The notes: generated by a model not told the origin, from the letters alone. A stretch of 64,000 bases of DNA from Acinetobacter brisouisimilis (GCF_000368265.1 NZ_KB851219.1:1433870-1497869); one strand, 5' to 3'. Positions 45,947-55,079 are shown, counted from the first letter of the stretch. Program-made: numbers and translations.

Positions 45947-46048
45947 TGATAAACTCTTGGTTTTTATATTTTTAAAAACATCTTCGCATAATATCTTCCA
46001 GATAAAAGCAGTGCTCATCTCTTTGTTTTAATTATTATTTTCATAAAA

Positions 46049-46070
46049 AAGCCCCTGACTCAGGAGCTTT
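46049..46070 (-). terminator. Terminator of yaeQ
   Basis: Nine-base stem on the minus strand (AGCTCCTGA / TCAGGGGCT, one wobble) followed by TTTTTT, about 25 bases after the yaeQ stop. Confidence 0.75.
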
Positions 46071-46094
46071 CTTTTACATCAAGCGACTCAAAGA

Positions 46095-46625
46095 TTATTG
46101 CAACTTGATCCATTCAATCATGGCTTGACCAGCATCACTCATCAGCGTCCACTCACCATCCATAATGTTGAGTTGCAACTGCATGGTACGTTCACATAAC
46201 GCTTGGATTGCCGTGGTGGTTGCTTCGCTCAACTGCCAAACTTCAACATTTTTTAAAGTTTTTAATTTACTGCTACGCTTATACCATTCTTCCACTGAGC
46301 TGCCATAAGCAATCACGACAACCTGCTGACAACGCGCACTGGCTTTTTTTACTTTATCTTCATCAGGGCAACCGACTTCAATCCATTTTTCGAGCAGACC
46401 TGTTAAATCTTTCTGCCACAATGCAGGCTCATTCACTTCAAATAAATCTTTGGTAAATTCCAGTTGCTCATCGGCATAACGAGCAAAAGCCAAAACACGC
46501 ACCATTAAACGCTCGATGGTTTCTGATGGATGCAATGCAATCGTCAATTGATAATCACCATAATTGTGATGATCCATATCCGCAATATTGAGGTCTGCTT
46601 TATAAATCGTTGCTTTAAGTGCCAT
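46095..46625 (-). CDS. yaeQ: YaeQ family protein
   Basis: A 176-residue protein with the family opening MALKATIYKADLNIADMDHH, then LTIALHPSETIERLMVRVLA and FARYADEQLEFTKDL, and the closing LCERTMQLQLNIMDGEWTLM. YaeQ has a restriction-endonuclease-like (PD-(D/E)XK) fold by family knowledge; its role is unclear, though it was reported to affect haemolysin expression in heterologous tests. Length standard, complete. Confidence 0.93.
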   Translation of the reverse strand: MALKATIYKADLNIADMDHHNYGDYQLTIALHPSETIERLMVRVLAFARYADEQLEFTKDLFEVNEPALWQKDLTGLLEKWIEVGCPDEDKVKKASARCQQVVVIAYGSSVEEWYKRSSKLKTLKNVEVWQLSEATTTAIQALCERTMQLQLNIMDGEWTLMSDAGQAMIEWIKLQ

Positions 46626-46628
46626 GTG

Positions 46629-46745
46629 CTACAAATTACCTAAAAAATCCGCGCCTAGCATAACCAATTTTAAATGCCCGTGTAGAAGTTTTTCAGGCCA
46701 ACATTCAAATTGGGATTGCAAAGTTTCAAGCTCTGCAATGATCAT
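46629..46745 (-). CDS. Possible small ORF upstream of yaeQ
   Basis: A 38-codon frame (MIIAELETLQSQFECWPEKL, then LHGHLKLVMLGADFLGNL) ending three bases before the yaeQ start. The peptide composition looks protein-like and the spacing suggests coupling, but no clear ribosome site precedes it and I recognise no family. Confidence 0.3.
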   Translation of the reverse strand: MIIAELETLQSQFECWPEKLLHGHLKLVMLGADFLGNL

Positions 46746-46846
46746 ATGAAGTAATACTGCACACTAAATGTTAACTTCATAACAACAAGAGAAACCTTGG
46801 ATACTGAATTATTTAAATCATTTTCCCATCTTTATAATCATTCACA

Positions 46847-47278
46847 TTATTTTATCAAAATTTCCTGAATTTTAAGGTGATGCATCATTTCACGAATCAT
46901 CACAAAATAAACAAAGACTTGTTGTTGGTCTTCTTTAACTTGATGCAAATAATAGTTTAAATGATCGACAAAATCATTAAAGGCATGCTCAAGCTGGACT
47001 CGATCAATTGAGCCTGATGTCTTAAAAAATAGTTGATTCAATAACTTCATCATTGGATCAGAGGTGATTGCTCTCCCCTGTACATGTCTTAGCTGCGGTT
47101 CTGACTCTAGTAGTTCTTCAATCAAATAGATCATTTTCTCAATAGCAAGCTCAGACCAGATGCCTTGTACCAAACTCTGTTGTTGAATAGCATCCAATCC
47201 TTGAGTAAGGATAAGCTGCTGCGAATGCCACAGAATCTCGATATGGTCGGCTTTAAGAGAAAATTGGAGAGGTTGCAT
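46847..47278 (-). CDS. Hypothetical helical protein
   Basis: A 143-residue soluble protein, Gln/His/Leu-rich, without signal peptide or membrane helix. The N-terminus forms a short beta segment (LQFSLKADHIEILWHSQQLI) and the rest is helical (DFVDHLNYYLHQVKEDQQQV). GAGAGG lies upstream of the ATG. Not recognised; composition fits the core genome. It stands alone with a 600-base empty region upstream. Confidence 0.65.
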   Translation of the reverse strand: MQPLQFSLKADHIEILWHSQQLILTQGLDAIQQQSLVQGIWSELAIEKMIYLIEELLESEPQLRHVQGRAITSDPMMKLLNQLFFKTSGSIDRVQLEHAFNDFVDHLNYYLHQVKEDQQQVFVYFVMIREMMHHLKIQEILIK

Positions 47279-47880
47279 ATGGGTTTCTTTATTTCAATAG
47301 ATACTGATAGTAAAGTATAAACTTCTTTCACAACTCAAAAAATGATCATATTTTTGGTGGGTGTTTGTACCAATTTTGGGTATTCATACATAATCTACAG
47401 ATGAAATACACCGATTTAAAAAAGCTTTCTGAAAATCAGTTCAAAAATATACAGTCACTCATCGGCAATTTTCTATTGAATAGTTGAGGTGATTGACTCT
47501 GTAACTCTATAATTTTTCGCAACAAATATTTGCGCCAACAACTTAGAGATAGAAGAATTTTTCCACGCTTAACTTGGGTGGTCTATCTGTAATTGTCATA
47601 TGTATCTTTAACTACTAAAGAATTATACATAATGTTAATAGCTACCTAATTCAATCCAAAGGCTTAAAATAACAGAAGAAAATATAGCAGCAAGAAAAAA
47701 GCACATACTTTTAAAGTACAGAGTATGATTCACTACAAAATTTAGCGAATTCTGAGTTTATATAGCAATTTTTTATATTTTCTTATTTTTATGCAAAAAA
47801 CAGTTATTTGAGTAATTTTAAAGCAAATACCACAAGATAGTGTTGCCAACAAAAATAACTTGTTTTATGATTGCGCCCAT
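47279..47880. other. Gene-free region before tRNA-Leu
   Basis: Some 600 AT-rich bases upstream of the tRNA. The last 60 bases should hold the tRNA promoter. No gene, phage remnant or attachment-site repeat was recognised. Confidence 0.5.
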
Positions 47881-47966
47881 GCCCGGGTGGTGAAATAGGT
47901 AGACACAGGGGATTTAAAATCCCCCGCCCACAAAGCGTGCCGGTTCGAGTCCGGCCTCGGGCACCA
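47881..47966 (+). tRNA. tRNA-Leu (anticodon UAA)
   Basis: An 86-base class II tRNA. The acceptor stem is GCCCGGG with CTCGGGC, followed by A and an encoded CCA. The anticodon stem GGGGA / TCCCC encloses TTTAAAA, giving anticodon TAA. A long variable arm (GCCCACAAAGCGTGC) and T-arm GGTTCGAGTCC are present. It reads UUA and UUG codons. Confidence 0.96.
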
Positions 47967-47993
47967 TTTTAAAACTGTTAAAATGGTGTAAAC

Positions 47994-48018
47994 AAAATCC
48001 AGCGAAAGCTGGTTTTTT
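47994..48018 (+). terminator. Terminator after tRNA-Leu
   Basis: Stem CCAGC / GCTGG with a GAAA tetraloop, flanked by A on the left and seven T on the right, 30 bases after the tRNA end. Confidence 0.8.
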
Positions 48019-48187
48019 TATATCTATAGATTTTCTGCACTTTCTGTGTAATTACAAAATTTTTAATTTTTATGTGCTTTTACAGCATAGCTCATACTTA
48101 GAGACTTTATACTTTCCCCCTGCACGATTAAGCTTTTTCTATGCATGCATTCTATTTCTTTTACTCACAGTAAAGTCGGGGCATGTT

Positions 48188-48643
48188 ATGAAACCATTGT
48201 TGATTGTCTGTTTATGCCTTTCTTCATGGACACTATTTGCCTGCAAGCTCAATCATATAAATTCACAACAGATTCATTTTAGCCACAATCAAGCCACTGA
48301 TATTAAAATAGATCTTGGAATACTACAAAATTTAGCACAACGCCAAAATCAGGAAAGTTCTGTTTTTCAGCAAGAAGCCTTACATACCATTCGTTCTGGT
48401 AATACTGCCCAGATTGAACAAATTATTCAAAGCATGCAGCAGCGTGTCACAAAATTTAATTATGAATTACAGGACTTATTATTGAGTAGCGCAGAGGTTG
48501 ATACGATTCGTCAAAAAATGATGCATAACAATCAGCTTAGCCTTGAACTTGCACAACTAGGGGCAGCTCAACGTCCAGATATGTTCAAGATCCTACAATT
48601 GCAAAAAAACTTGAACAGAATCAGCAAGAAATTATTCAGTTAA
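48188..48643 (+). CDS. Putative lipoprotein/secreted helical protein, probable C-terminal frameshift
   Basis: A 151-residue protein with an export signal (MKPLLIVCLCLSSWTLFAC) whose LFAC resembles a lipobox, so it may be an outer-membrane lipoprotein with Cys19 lipidated. The mature part is helical and Gln-rich. The frame ends NLNRISKKLFS after a run of seven A at 48603-48609. With one more A the frame would continue as KLEQNQQEIIQLTHRAQAKI then SKMTSAS and stop at 48690, a far more regular amphipathic helix. A homopolymer indel is likely, real or technical. No family recognised. Confidence 0.65.
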   Translation: MKPLLIVCLCLSSWTLFACKLNHINSQQIHFSHNQATDIKIDLGILQNLAQRQNQESSVFQQEALHTIRSGNTAQIEQIIQSMQQRVTKFNYELQDLLLSSAEVDTIRQKMMHNNQLSLELAQLGAAQRPDMFKILQLQKNLNRISKKLFS

Positions 48644-48758
48644 CCCATCGCGCCCAAGCAAAAATCAGTAAAATGACCAGTGCATCATAAGTGCTACTTT
48701 ACTCGTTTACTTTTTATGGTAATACTTCAATCGTAAGCCGAACCCAAATGACCTGATC

Positions 48759-49349
48759 ATGAATAATGCCTTAAACCTCCAACAGTTACGTCGTGAGCTG
48801 CGCCGTAAGCGTCGTCGACTCACCTGTTTTCAGCAACGTCAGGCTGCTCAGGCCGTATTAAGTCGTTTCCGACGTGTTCCTGCGATTCAAAAGGCAAAAA
48901 AAATCGGATTATATTTAGATGCTTTTGGTGAAATTGCAACCAAAGGGCTCATCGAACATTGCTTCAAACTAAATAAAGAAGTTTACTTACCCAAAATCTG
49001 CAATATGAATCAGCATTTACTCTGGGTCAAAATTTCTAGACAACAATTTTATACACGGCGTTTTGCGCCACACTGCTTGGGTATGCTAGAACCGCAACAA
49101 CGCGGGATTGCCGTGAAGCATCTAGATGTATTGTGTATGCCTTTACTGGCTTGTGATATAAAAGGTATGCGTTTGGGTATGGGTGGTGGTTTTTATGATC
49201 GTACATTGTCTCAGGCTCAACATCTTCCCTTTCGCTTAGGGCTAGCACATGACTTTCAACGCCTTGATATTGTGCTTCCCCATCAGTCTTGGGATCAGCC
49301 GCTACATGCACTTTGTACACCACAATCTTATCGATATTTTAACCGATAA
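48759..49349 (+). CDS. 5-formyltetrahydrofolate cyclo-ligase
   Basis: A 196-residue enzyme (YgfA/MTHFS family) converting 5-formyl-THF to 5,10-methenyl-THF with ATP. The Arg/Lys-rich N-terminus (LRRELRRKRRRLTCFQQRQA), KKIGLYLDAFGEIAT and the nucleotide-site GMRLGMGGGFYDRTL are characteristic. The length is typical. In many gammaproteobacteria 6S RNA precedes this gene, but only about 70-115 bases separate it from the previous gene here and no 6S-like fold was seen. Confidence 0.93.
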   Translation: MNNALNLQQLRRELRRKRRRLTCFQQRQAAQAVLSRFRRVPAIQKAKKIGLYLDAFGEIATKGLIEHCFKLNKEVYLPKICNMNQHLLWVKISRQQFYTRRFAPHCLGMLEPQQRGIAVKHLDVLCMPLLACDIKGMRLGMGGGFYDRTLSQAQHLPFRLGLAHDFQRLDIVLPHQSWDQPLHALCTPQSYRYFNR

Positions 49350-49477
49350 CATGCTGTTTTAAATTTAATCAAAATCATGGTTTTTTAATTTTTTCACAAG
49401 ACTTGCCCTTGTAATTTAAAAAAAACCCATCACTATAAAAATCATGGCAACACTGTTGTCACTCATTAGGAGTGCCC

Positions 49478-51907
49478 ATGACTGAACAAATTTTGAATCT
49501 TGAAAGTTCGCAAGAACTGACAATTCCAAACATATTACCATTATTAGCGTTACGTGATGTAGTGGTTTATCCGCACATGCAAATCGCGCTTTTTGTTGGT
49601 CGTGAAAAATCAATAAAAGCTGTTGATATGGCGCGTAGCAGTGACAATTTAGTCTTTGTGGTTGCACAAAAAGATTCTCTCACTGAAGATATTGATCAGG
49701 ACAACCTGTACCAATACGGAACTGTGGCGAAAATCGTGCAAGTTGTGAACCACGAAAACGATGAAAACTGCATCAAAGTACTGATTGAAGGTTTACATCG
49801 TGCAAAACTAGAAAAGATCATTGATCAAACTGAGTATTTCACAGCTGAACATACGCTAAGCCCGATGAGTGTAGCATTAGACCAAGACACTCAGGATGAG
49901 CGCTTACAAGAATTGAAAGCATTATTTGCTCAATATGCTGAAGCAAAATTGCGCAATGCACGCGAGTTAATTACCGCTGCAAATAAGATTGATGATTTGC
50001 AACAATTGTTATTCTTCGTCGCAACACGTGTTCCTCTAAATATTGAAGTTAAACAGAATTTCTTGGAACATGATGAATTCGAAGCTCACTTAAAAGAGCT
50101 AATGACTTATTTGTTGCAACAGTCTGAAGAGCAGCAAATTGAGCAGACACTACACGATAGTGTCAAACGCCAGATGGAAAAGAACCAACGCGAATACTTT
50201 CTTAATGAAAAAATGAAAGTCATTCAGCGTGAACTTTCTGATATGAATGGCGGTGCTGAAGATGATGTTGCTGAGCTTGAAAAACGTCTTGCCGAAGCAG
50301 ATTTGCCTGAGCATGTGCGTAAAAAAGCAGAAGCAGAGTTTCGTAAACTCAAAGCCATGCAACCTGCATCAAGCGAAGCGGCTGTGGTACGTAACTATCT
50401 AGATGTCATTTTAGATACACCATGGAATAAAGCCAGCAAGGTGAGTATTAACTTGCCAAAAGCACAGGAAATTCTGGATGCTGACCACTATGGTCTTGAT
50501 GATGTTAAAGACCGTATTGTTGAATACTTAGCTGTTCAATCACGTGTGAAAAAACTCAAAGGCCCTATCCTCTGTTTAGTAGGTCCTCCAGGGGTTGGTA
50601 AAACTTCTCTTGGTGAATCCATTGCCAAAGCGACTGGTCGTGAGTTTGTACGCATGGCTTTGGGCGGTGTACGTGATGAAGCTGAAATTCGTGGTCACCG
50701 TCGTACCTATATCGGTGCGATGCCAGGTAAAATCGTGCAGTCATTGACTAAAGTTGGCGTGAAGAACCCGCTATTCTTACTCGATGAAATCGACAAAATG
50801 GCACAGGACTACCGTGGCGACCCTGCATCAGCATTGCTTGAAGTTCTTGACCCATCACAAAATAGTAAGTTTAACGACCACTATTTGGATTTGGATCTTG
50901 ACCTGTCTGAAGTCATGTTCATCTGTACAGCCAACAGTATGAATATTCCTGAAGCATTGCTTGACCGTATGGAAGTCATTCGTCTTCCGGGTTATACCGA
51001 AGATGAAAAAGTCAATATTGCTTCACGCTATTTAGTACCGAAAGCAATTAAAGACAATGGCTTACGTAATAAAGAACTCACCGTTCATGAAGAAGCGATT
51101 CGTGATATTGTCCGCCGTTATACCCGCGAAGCAGGTGTACGTAGCCTTGAACGAGAAATTTCTAAAATTGCTCGTAAAGTCGTGAAAGAAGCGGTAAGCA
51201 AGAAAGCGAAAAGCTTGCATATTGATGTAACTGAGCAGAACTTGCCAGATTACTTAGGTGTGCATAAATTCGATTACGGCATGGCTGAATCTGAAGCACA
51301 AGTTGGTCGTGTTAATGGTCTTGCATGGACATCTGTAGGTGGTGAATTACTCACCATTGAAGTAGCTGCGGTAAAAGGTAAAGGTAAGTTCATTACCACA
51401 GGTTCGCTTGGCGATGTGATGAAAGAATCGATCACCACAGCGATGACTGTAGTTCGTACCCGCGCTGATGAACTTGGTATCGAAGCATCACGTTTTGATG
51501 AAACCGATATTCACGTGCATTTACCTGAAGGTGCAACACCGAAAGATGGTCCATCCGCAGGTTTGGCACTGACTACGGCATTGGTATCTGCCTTTACAGG
51601 TATTCCAATCCGTGCAGATATCGCGATGACAGGTGAAACTACGCTTGCTGGTCGTGCACTGCGAATTGGTGGCTTGAAAGAGAAGTTGTTGGCAGCCCAT
51701 CGTGGTGGGGTCAAACTGGTCTTCATTCCACAGGACAACGTGCGTGATTTGGCGGAAATTCCTGACAATGTGAAGGAAGGTTTAGAAATCAAAGCCGTCA
51801 AAAGCATTGATGAGATCTTGCCATTGGCATTGACTCAACAACCAACGCCTTTACCAAAAACACCACTTGTTGCAACAGTGACTGAAAACCAAACTGCTCG
51901 TCACTAA
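49478..51907 (+). CDS. lon: ATP-dependent protease Lon
   Basis: An 809-residue AAA+ serine protease for damaged and regulatory proteins. N-terminal LON substrate domain (residues ~15-210: LPLLALRDVVVYPHMQIALF), coiled coil, AAA+ module with Walker A GPPGVGKT at 369-376 and Walker B LFLLDEIDKMA, and the peptidase domain with catalytic S693 (PKDGPSAGLAL) and K736 (GGLKEKLLAAHRGG). ATG 49478 is chosen over a GTG two codons earlier because TAGGAG is well spaced from it. Complete. A UUCG-loop terminator follows. Confidence 0.98.
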   Translation: MTEQILNLESSQELTIPNILPLLALRDVVVYPHMQIALFVGREKSIKAVDMARSSDNLVFVVAQKDSLTEDIDQDNLYQYGTVAKIVQVVNHENDENCIKVLIEGLHRAKLEKIIDQTEYFTAEHTLSPMSVALDQDTQDERLQELKALFAQYAEAKLRNARELITAANKIDDLQQLLFFVATRVPLNIEVKQNFLEHDEFEAHLKELMTYLLQQSEEQQIEQTLHDSVKRQMEKNQREYFLNEKMKVIQRELSDMNGGAEDDVAELEKRLAEADLPEHVRKKAEAEFRKLKAMQPASSEAAVVRNYLDVILDTPWNKASKVSINLPKAQEILDADHYGLDDVKDRIVEYLAVQSRVKKLKGPILCLVGPPGVGKTSLGESIAKATGREFVRMALGGVRDEAEIRGHRRTYIGAMPGKIVQSLTKVGVKNPLFLLDEIDKMAQDYRGDPASALLEVLDPSQNSKFNDHYLDLDLDLSEVMFICTANSMNIPEALLDRMEVIRLPGYTEDEKVNIASRYLVPKAIKDNGLRNKELTVHEEAIRDIVRRYTREAGVRSLEREISKIARKVVKEAVSKKAKSLHIDVTEQNLPDYLGVHKFDYGMAESEAQVGRVNGLAWTSVGGELLTIEVAAVKGKGKFITTGSLGDVMKESITTAMTVVRTRADELGIEASRFDETDIHVHLPEGATPKDGPSAGLALTTALVSAFTGIPIRADIAMTGETTLAGRALRIGGLKEKLLAAHRGGVKLVFIPQDNVRDLAEIPDNVKEGLEIKAVKSIDEILPLALTQQPTPLPKTPLVATVTENQTARH

Positions 51908-51920
51908 TCCCAAAAACATA

Positions 51921-51948
51921 AAAAACCACTTCTTCGGAAGTGGTTTTT
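51921..51948 (+). terminator. Terminator of lon
   Basis: Perfect 12-base stem AAAAACCACTTC / GAAGTGGTTTTT with a TTCG tetraloop and trailing T run. Confidence 0.92.
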
Positions 51949-51992
51949 TTATTGCCTAAAATATTCAATTTTTTATCAATCCATTGAATAGC

Positions 51993-52415
51993 TTAACGGA
52001 AATGTGGGCCAAGTAAAATTTGAGTAATCACACTTGATGCCACCGCAACCAGTACAAAGTCTCCATCAATCTGCATCCAGCGATGACCATATGGAGGTGG
52101 CGGTAAACGTCGTTCATGCCAGTCTACATAATAGCGATCATCCATGTAATCACGTGGAATATATTGCCCTTCATGCCAGTAACGTACGGGATGATCTCGA
52201 TCTCGCCAGTCATCACGTGATGAGTATTCTCGCCAATCATGTGATGAGTATTCTCGCCAATAACGTGGTGGTGGCTCATCCCAATGGCGATAATGATGAT
52301 GCTCATAATATTCCGATGCTCGATCATCATGATCCCACGGATCTGCCAAAGTTAGACCCGATGCAAGACTGGTGCTGAGTGCCAAGGCGACAGCCATCCA
52401 TTTTGACTTACTCAT
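51993..52415 (-). CDS. RcnB-like periplasmic protein, copy 1
   Basis: A 140-residue exported protein with signal peptide MSKSKWMAVALALSTSLASG (cleavage after LTLA), a His/Asp/Arg/Tyr-rich middle (DHDDRASEYYEHHHYRHWDE) and a C-terminal RcnB domain (YVDWHERRLPPPPYGHRWMQ then IDGDFVLVAVASSVITQILL). RcnB relatives affect metal homeostasis at the envelope; the ligand here is unknown. An eight-residue repeat (DWREYSSH/DWREYSSRD) reflects a 24-base tandem repeat. A paralogue lies 300 bases upstream. Confidence 0.88.
   Translation of the reverse strand: MSKSKWMAVALALSTSLASGLTLADPWDHDDRASEYYEHHHYRHWDEPPPRYWREYSSHDWREYSSRDDWRDRDHPVRYWHEGQYIPRDYMDDRYYVDWHERRLPPPPYGHRWMQIDGDFVLVAVASSVITQILLGPHFR
52217..52261. 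repeat. 24-base tandem repeat inside RcnB-like gene
   Basis: GTGATGAGTATTCTCGCCAAT occurs twice with a 24-base period (about 52217 and 52241), in frame, adding one eight-residue unit to the protein. Confidence 0.7.
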
Positions 52416-52666
52416 TTATTTCTCCTATCATTTTGCATCCAGATACCGCCAGAGCAAAATATTGATACTTTCACGCATACATTTAAACTAATGTACGGCG
52501 TTACGCTTTTGGCTACTGTACGGAAATATTTAAGAGAAACCATGTAGATCGATGCAGTTTTGTGCAATGCTTTGTCTCATTTTTCGTGCGCAATTACTAC
52601 GATTTTTAACGGTTTAAGCAAATCTTAATTTTTTGATTTTATGAATAATTACTGTACATCTGCATA

Positions 52667-52696
52667 AAAAAACTGCTTCAAAAGAAGCAGTTTTTT
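52667..52696 (-). terminator. Terminator of RcnB-like copy 2
   Basis: Stem AAAAAACTGCTTC / GAAGCAGTTTTTT with an AAAA loop, about 19 bases after the stop codon. Confidence 0.88.
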
Positions 52697-52714
52697 GTCA
52701 AATATAGCGGTTTT

Positions 52715-53089
52715 CTAGCGCGATAAAACTGCCCCAGTAATTATACCTGTGGCAATTGCAATCAATAAGTAATCACCATTCACACGTACCCAACGATGTC
52801 CACGTGGTGGTGGGTATGGCAAGTGATGCTCGCGCCAGTCTACATAATCGCCACGATAACGAGGGGGTAATCGGTCACCACGTGACCAGTGACCGCGATG
52901 ATCATCCCAGTCTTCATGACGATGTTCCCAACCACGTCCGTCACGGTAATCTCGATGATCTCGATAATCACCTCGGTGATCGTAACCATGACGATCTCCA
53001 TCACGATCATGCCAAGGCTCTGCCATTGCTAGGCTACTGGTGGCTACTGTCGAAACCACTAACACGGTGGTTATAATTTTCTTCAACAT
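52715..53089 (-). CDS. RcnB-like periplasmic protein, copy 2
   Basis: A 124-residue exported paralogue. Signal peptide MLKKIITTVLVVSTVATSSL (cleavage after AMA), a mature half dominated by His, Asp, Arg and Gly (RDGDRHGYDHRGDYRDHRDY), and an RcnB-type C-terminus (YVDWREHHLPYPPPRGHRWV then RVNGDYLLIAIATGIITGAV). The charged, low-complexity part could bind metal. Each copy has its own terminator and promoter gap, so they are not an operon. Confidence 0.88.
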   Translation of the reverse strand: MLKKIITTVLVVSTVATSSLAMAEPWHDRDGDRHGYDHRGDYRDHRDYRDGRGWEHRHEDWDDHRGHWSRGDRLPPRYRGDYVDWREHHLPYPPPRGHRWVRVNGDYLLIAIATGIITGAVLSR

Positions 53090-53675
53090 CGCTATTTACC
53101 TCTTTTTCATCATCAAGCCGAAACTTGACTGAAGATACTAAGGATTTACACCGACTTGGTTTTATCATCAAACTTTGAAGATGCATCCTGCTTAAGAAAT
53201 AAGTTAGCCCGTAAATATAGTTTGATGATGTAGAAAGCCATTTCCTTATGTAATAAGTTTTACATATTCCATTTCAGATTAATCTATTTTTTTAAAAGAT
53301 TCTCTTTTTTGTGCGACTTCTGTAATTTTTAAGATGATTTTGAATAGATTTATGATGATTTTGCTCGATCCAAATTCACTATATGGGCGATTGAATCGCA
53401 TTTTCACTTTCGTATAAAAGTACAAATAGCCTGAAGATCACTTTTAGAATATTTCCACTGCTTTAAGGTTTCTTGCAAGGCACGATATAGTTCACCCTAT
53501 TCCTATTAAATGTAGCTTTCGCCTCCTTGCTAAGCTTTAACCGCTTCTCAAGACAAACCTTGCTTTGTTTATCTTCTTATCACTCAAGCACAGCTTTCGC
53601 CTTGCGCTCAGACAAAGCCTTGCTTTGTTTATCTTCGCTCAGGTTATAATTGTTTTTTTCGCAAAGATTGTCACG
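53090..53675. other. Intergenic region with an imperfect tandem duplication before rlmH
   Basis: Close to 590 bases without a gene. Its last 160 bases contain a repeated block: AGCTTTCGCC, then AGACAAACCTTGCTTTG at 53551 and again AGACAAAGCCTTGCTTTG at 53610, each followed by TTTATCTTC. The second copy forms a hairpin ACAAAGC / GCTTTGT. TATAAT at 53645-53650 may be the rlmH -10 box. Confidence 0.55.
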
Positions 53676-54155
53676 ATGAAGATTCGCATTTTAACCATTG
53701 GGCAGAAAATGCCTGCTTGGGTATTGACTGGTGTAGATGACTATTTAAAACGGATTCAACCCTTCGTCCAAACCCAATTTGTTGAATTGCCGATGGCAAA
53801 ACGTGGTAAAAATGACTCCGATGCCGATATCTTGAAATACTGCCAGACTGAAGGTGAAAGTATTTTAGCTGCGCTCAAACCCAGTGAAACCCTGATTGCA
53901 CTTGAAGTCGGTGGTCGGGAACTGAGTACCGAGAAGCTAGCAGAAACTATGCAGCAATGGATGCTAGAGGGTCAGGATATTGCTTTAGCGATTGGTGGGC
54001 CCGATGGCTTGAGTGATGCCGTACGACAGGCAGCCAAGTGGCACTGGTCTTTGTCTAAACTGACACTACCACATCCTCTGGTTCGAGTGATGCTAATTGA
54101 ACAGCTTTACCGTGCCATGAGCATTAATCATAATCATCCGTATCATCGTGCTTAA
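53676..54155 (+). CDS. rlmH: 23S rRNA (pseudouridine1915-N3)-methyltransferase RlmH
   Basis: A 159-residue SPOUT-class methyltransferase modifying pseudouridine 1915 of 23S rRNA. The family start MKIRILTIGQKMPAWVLTGV, the SAM knot LALEVGG-type segment (LIALEVGGRELS), IALAIGGPDGLSDAVRQAAK and the C-terminus VRVMLIEQLYRAMSINHNHPYH are diagnostic. ATG 53676 is chosen; the long upstream reading passes through the intergenic repeat and is not part of the gene. Length normal. Confidence 0.96.
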   Translation: MKIRILTIGQKMPAWVLTGVDDYLKRIQPFVQTQFVELPMAKRGKNDSDADILKYCQTEGESILAALKPSETLIALEVGGRELSTEKLAETMQQWMLEGQDIALAIGGPDGLSDAVRQAAKWHWSLSKLTLPHPLVRVMLIEQLYRAMSINHNHPYHRA

Positions 54156-54190
54156 AGCATGATGCAACAGTTCAAATTCAGGTGAACCTT

Positions 54191-54967
54191 ATGCATCTTC
54201 AAACTTTACCTGGGTTATTTATTTCTCATGGTTCTCCCCTGATGGCACTCGACCCTGAACAGGTTGGCCCAGCATTACAGCGTTTAGGTCTAAACCTGCC
54301 TCGTCCTCAAGCCATTGTGGTCATGTCTGCCCACTGGGAAAGTCAGGCACTCGAAGTCAGTAGTGCTGTACGCCCTGAAACATGGCATGATTTTCGTGGC
54401 TTTCCACCAGCCTTATATCAGCTTCGCTACCCTGCACCTGGACAACCAGGGCTTGCCGAACAGATTTTACATTTACTGGCAGAAGCAGGCTTACATGCAC
54501 ATGCCAATAGCACTCGCCCGCGTGATCATGGGGTTTGGATGCCTCTATTACATTTATATCCTGAGGCGGATATTCCAGTGGTCGAAATCTCTTTACCGAT
54601 GAGCTATAGCGCCGAAGAGATTTTTAAGATTGGGCAGACCTTAAAGGAACTGCGTCAACAACAAATCCTGCTGATTGGCTCAGGCAGTATTACCCACAAT
54701 CTGGCAGAGCTATCTTGGCATAATACACAGGCAACAGTGCCTGTATGGGCATCGGAATTTCGCAATTATGTGGTACAAAAGCTCAACCATCAGAACTACG
54801 AAGCTGTTTTAGATTGGCAAACTATTCCTCATATTGAACAAAATCACCCAAGTCTTGAACATCTTGCACCGCTATTTTTTGCCATGGGTTTAGGGCATCG
54901 CTTTACCATTGTACATAGCAGTTTTTCAATGGGTGCATTAGGCATGGACATTTATCGTTTTGATTAA
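54191..54967 (+). CDS. DODA-type extradiol dioxygenase (YgiD-like)
   Basis: A 258-residue class III extradiol ring-cleavage dioxygenase fold protein, of the 4,5-DOPA dioxygenase group. Metal-site histidines are in LFISHGSPLMAL, MSAHWESQALEV and the late LLIGSGSITHNLAEL. Other markers are YQLRYPAPGQPGLAEQIL and RDHGVWMPLLHLYPEADIPV. It likely opens catechol-type rings using Zn or Fe; the natural substrate is unknown. ATG 54191 is preferred over GTG 54182. A paralogue lies convergently downstream. Confidence 0.9.
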   Translation: MHLQTLPGLFISHGSPLMALDPEQVGPALQRLGLNLPRPQAIVVMSAHWESQALEVSSAVRPETWHDFRGFPPALYQLRYPAPGQPGLAEQILHLLAEAGLHAHANSTRPRDHGVWMPLLHLYPEADIPVVEISLPMSYSAEEIFKIGQTLKELRQQQILLIGSGSITHNLAELSWHNTQATVPVWASEFRNYVVQKLNHQNYEAVLDWQTIPHIEQNHPSLEHLAPLFFAMGLGHRFTIVHSSFSMGALGMDIYRFD

Positions 54968-54985
54968 TTGACAGCTTCTAAAATG

Positions 54986-55017
54986 AAAAGCCGAGGTACA
55001 AATAGACCTCGGCTTTT
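54986..55017. terminator. Terminator between the two dioxygenase genes
   Basis: Perfect stem AAAAGCCGAGGT / ACCTCGGCTTTT with an eight-base loop, shared by two convergent genes. Confidence 0.88.
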
Positions 55018-55079
55018 ATCGCTTGAGTAAACTTCTCTTTCATATCTACTGGGTTGATAAAAGAAAGAGCGTGACTCAA

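Noticed and set aside
47881..47966. tRNA-Leu as an integration site for a genomic island
   Set aside because: No integrase gene or repeated tRNA 3' end lies on either side in the window.
48644..48758. 6S RNA ahead of the 5-FTHF cyclo-ligase gene
   Set aside because: The gap is too short and no long bulged hairpin was seen.
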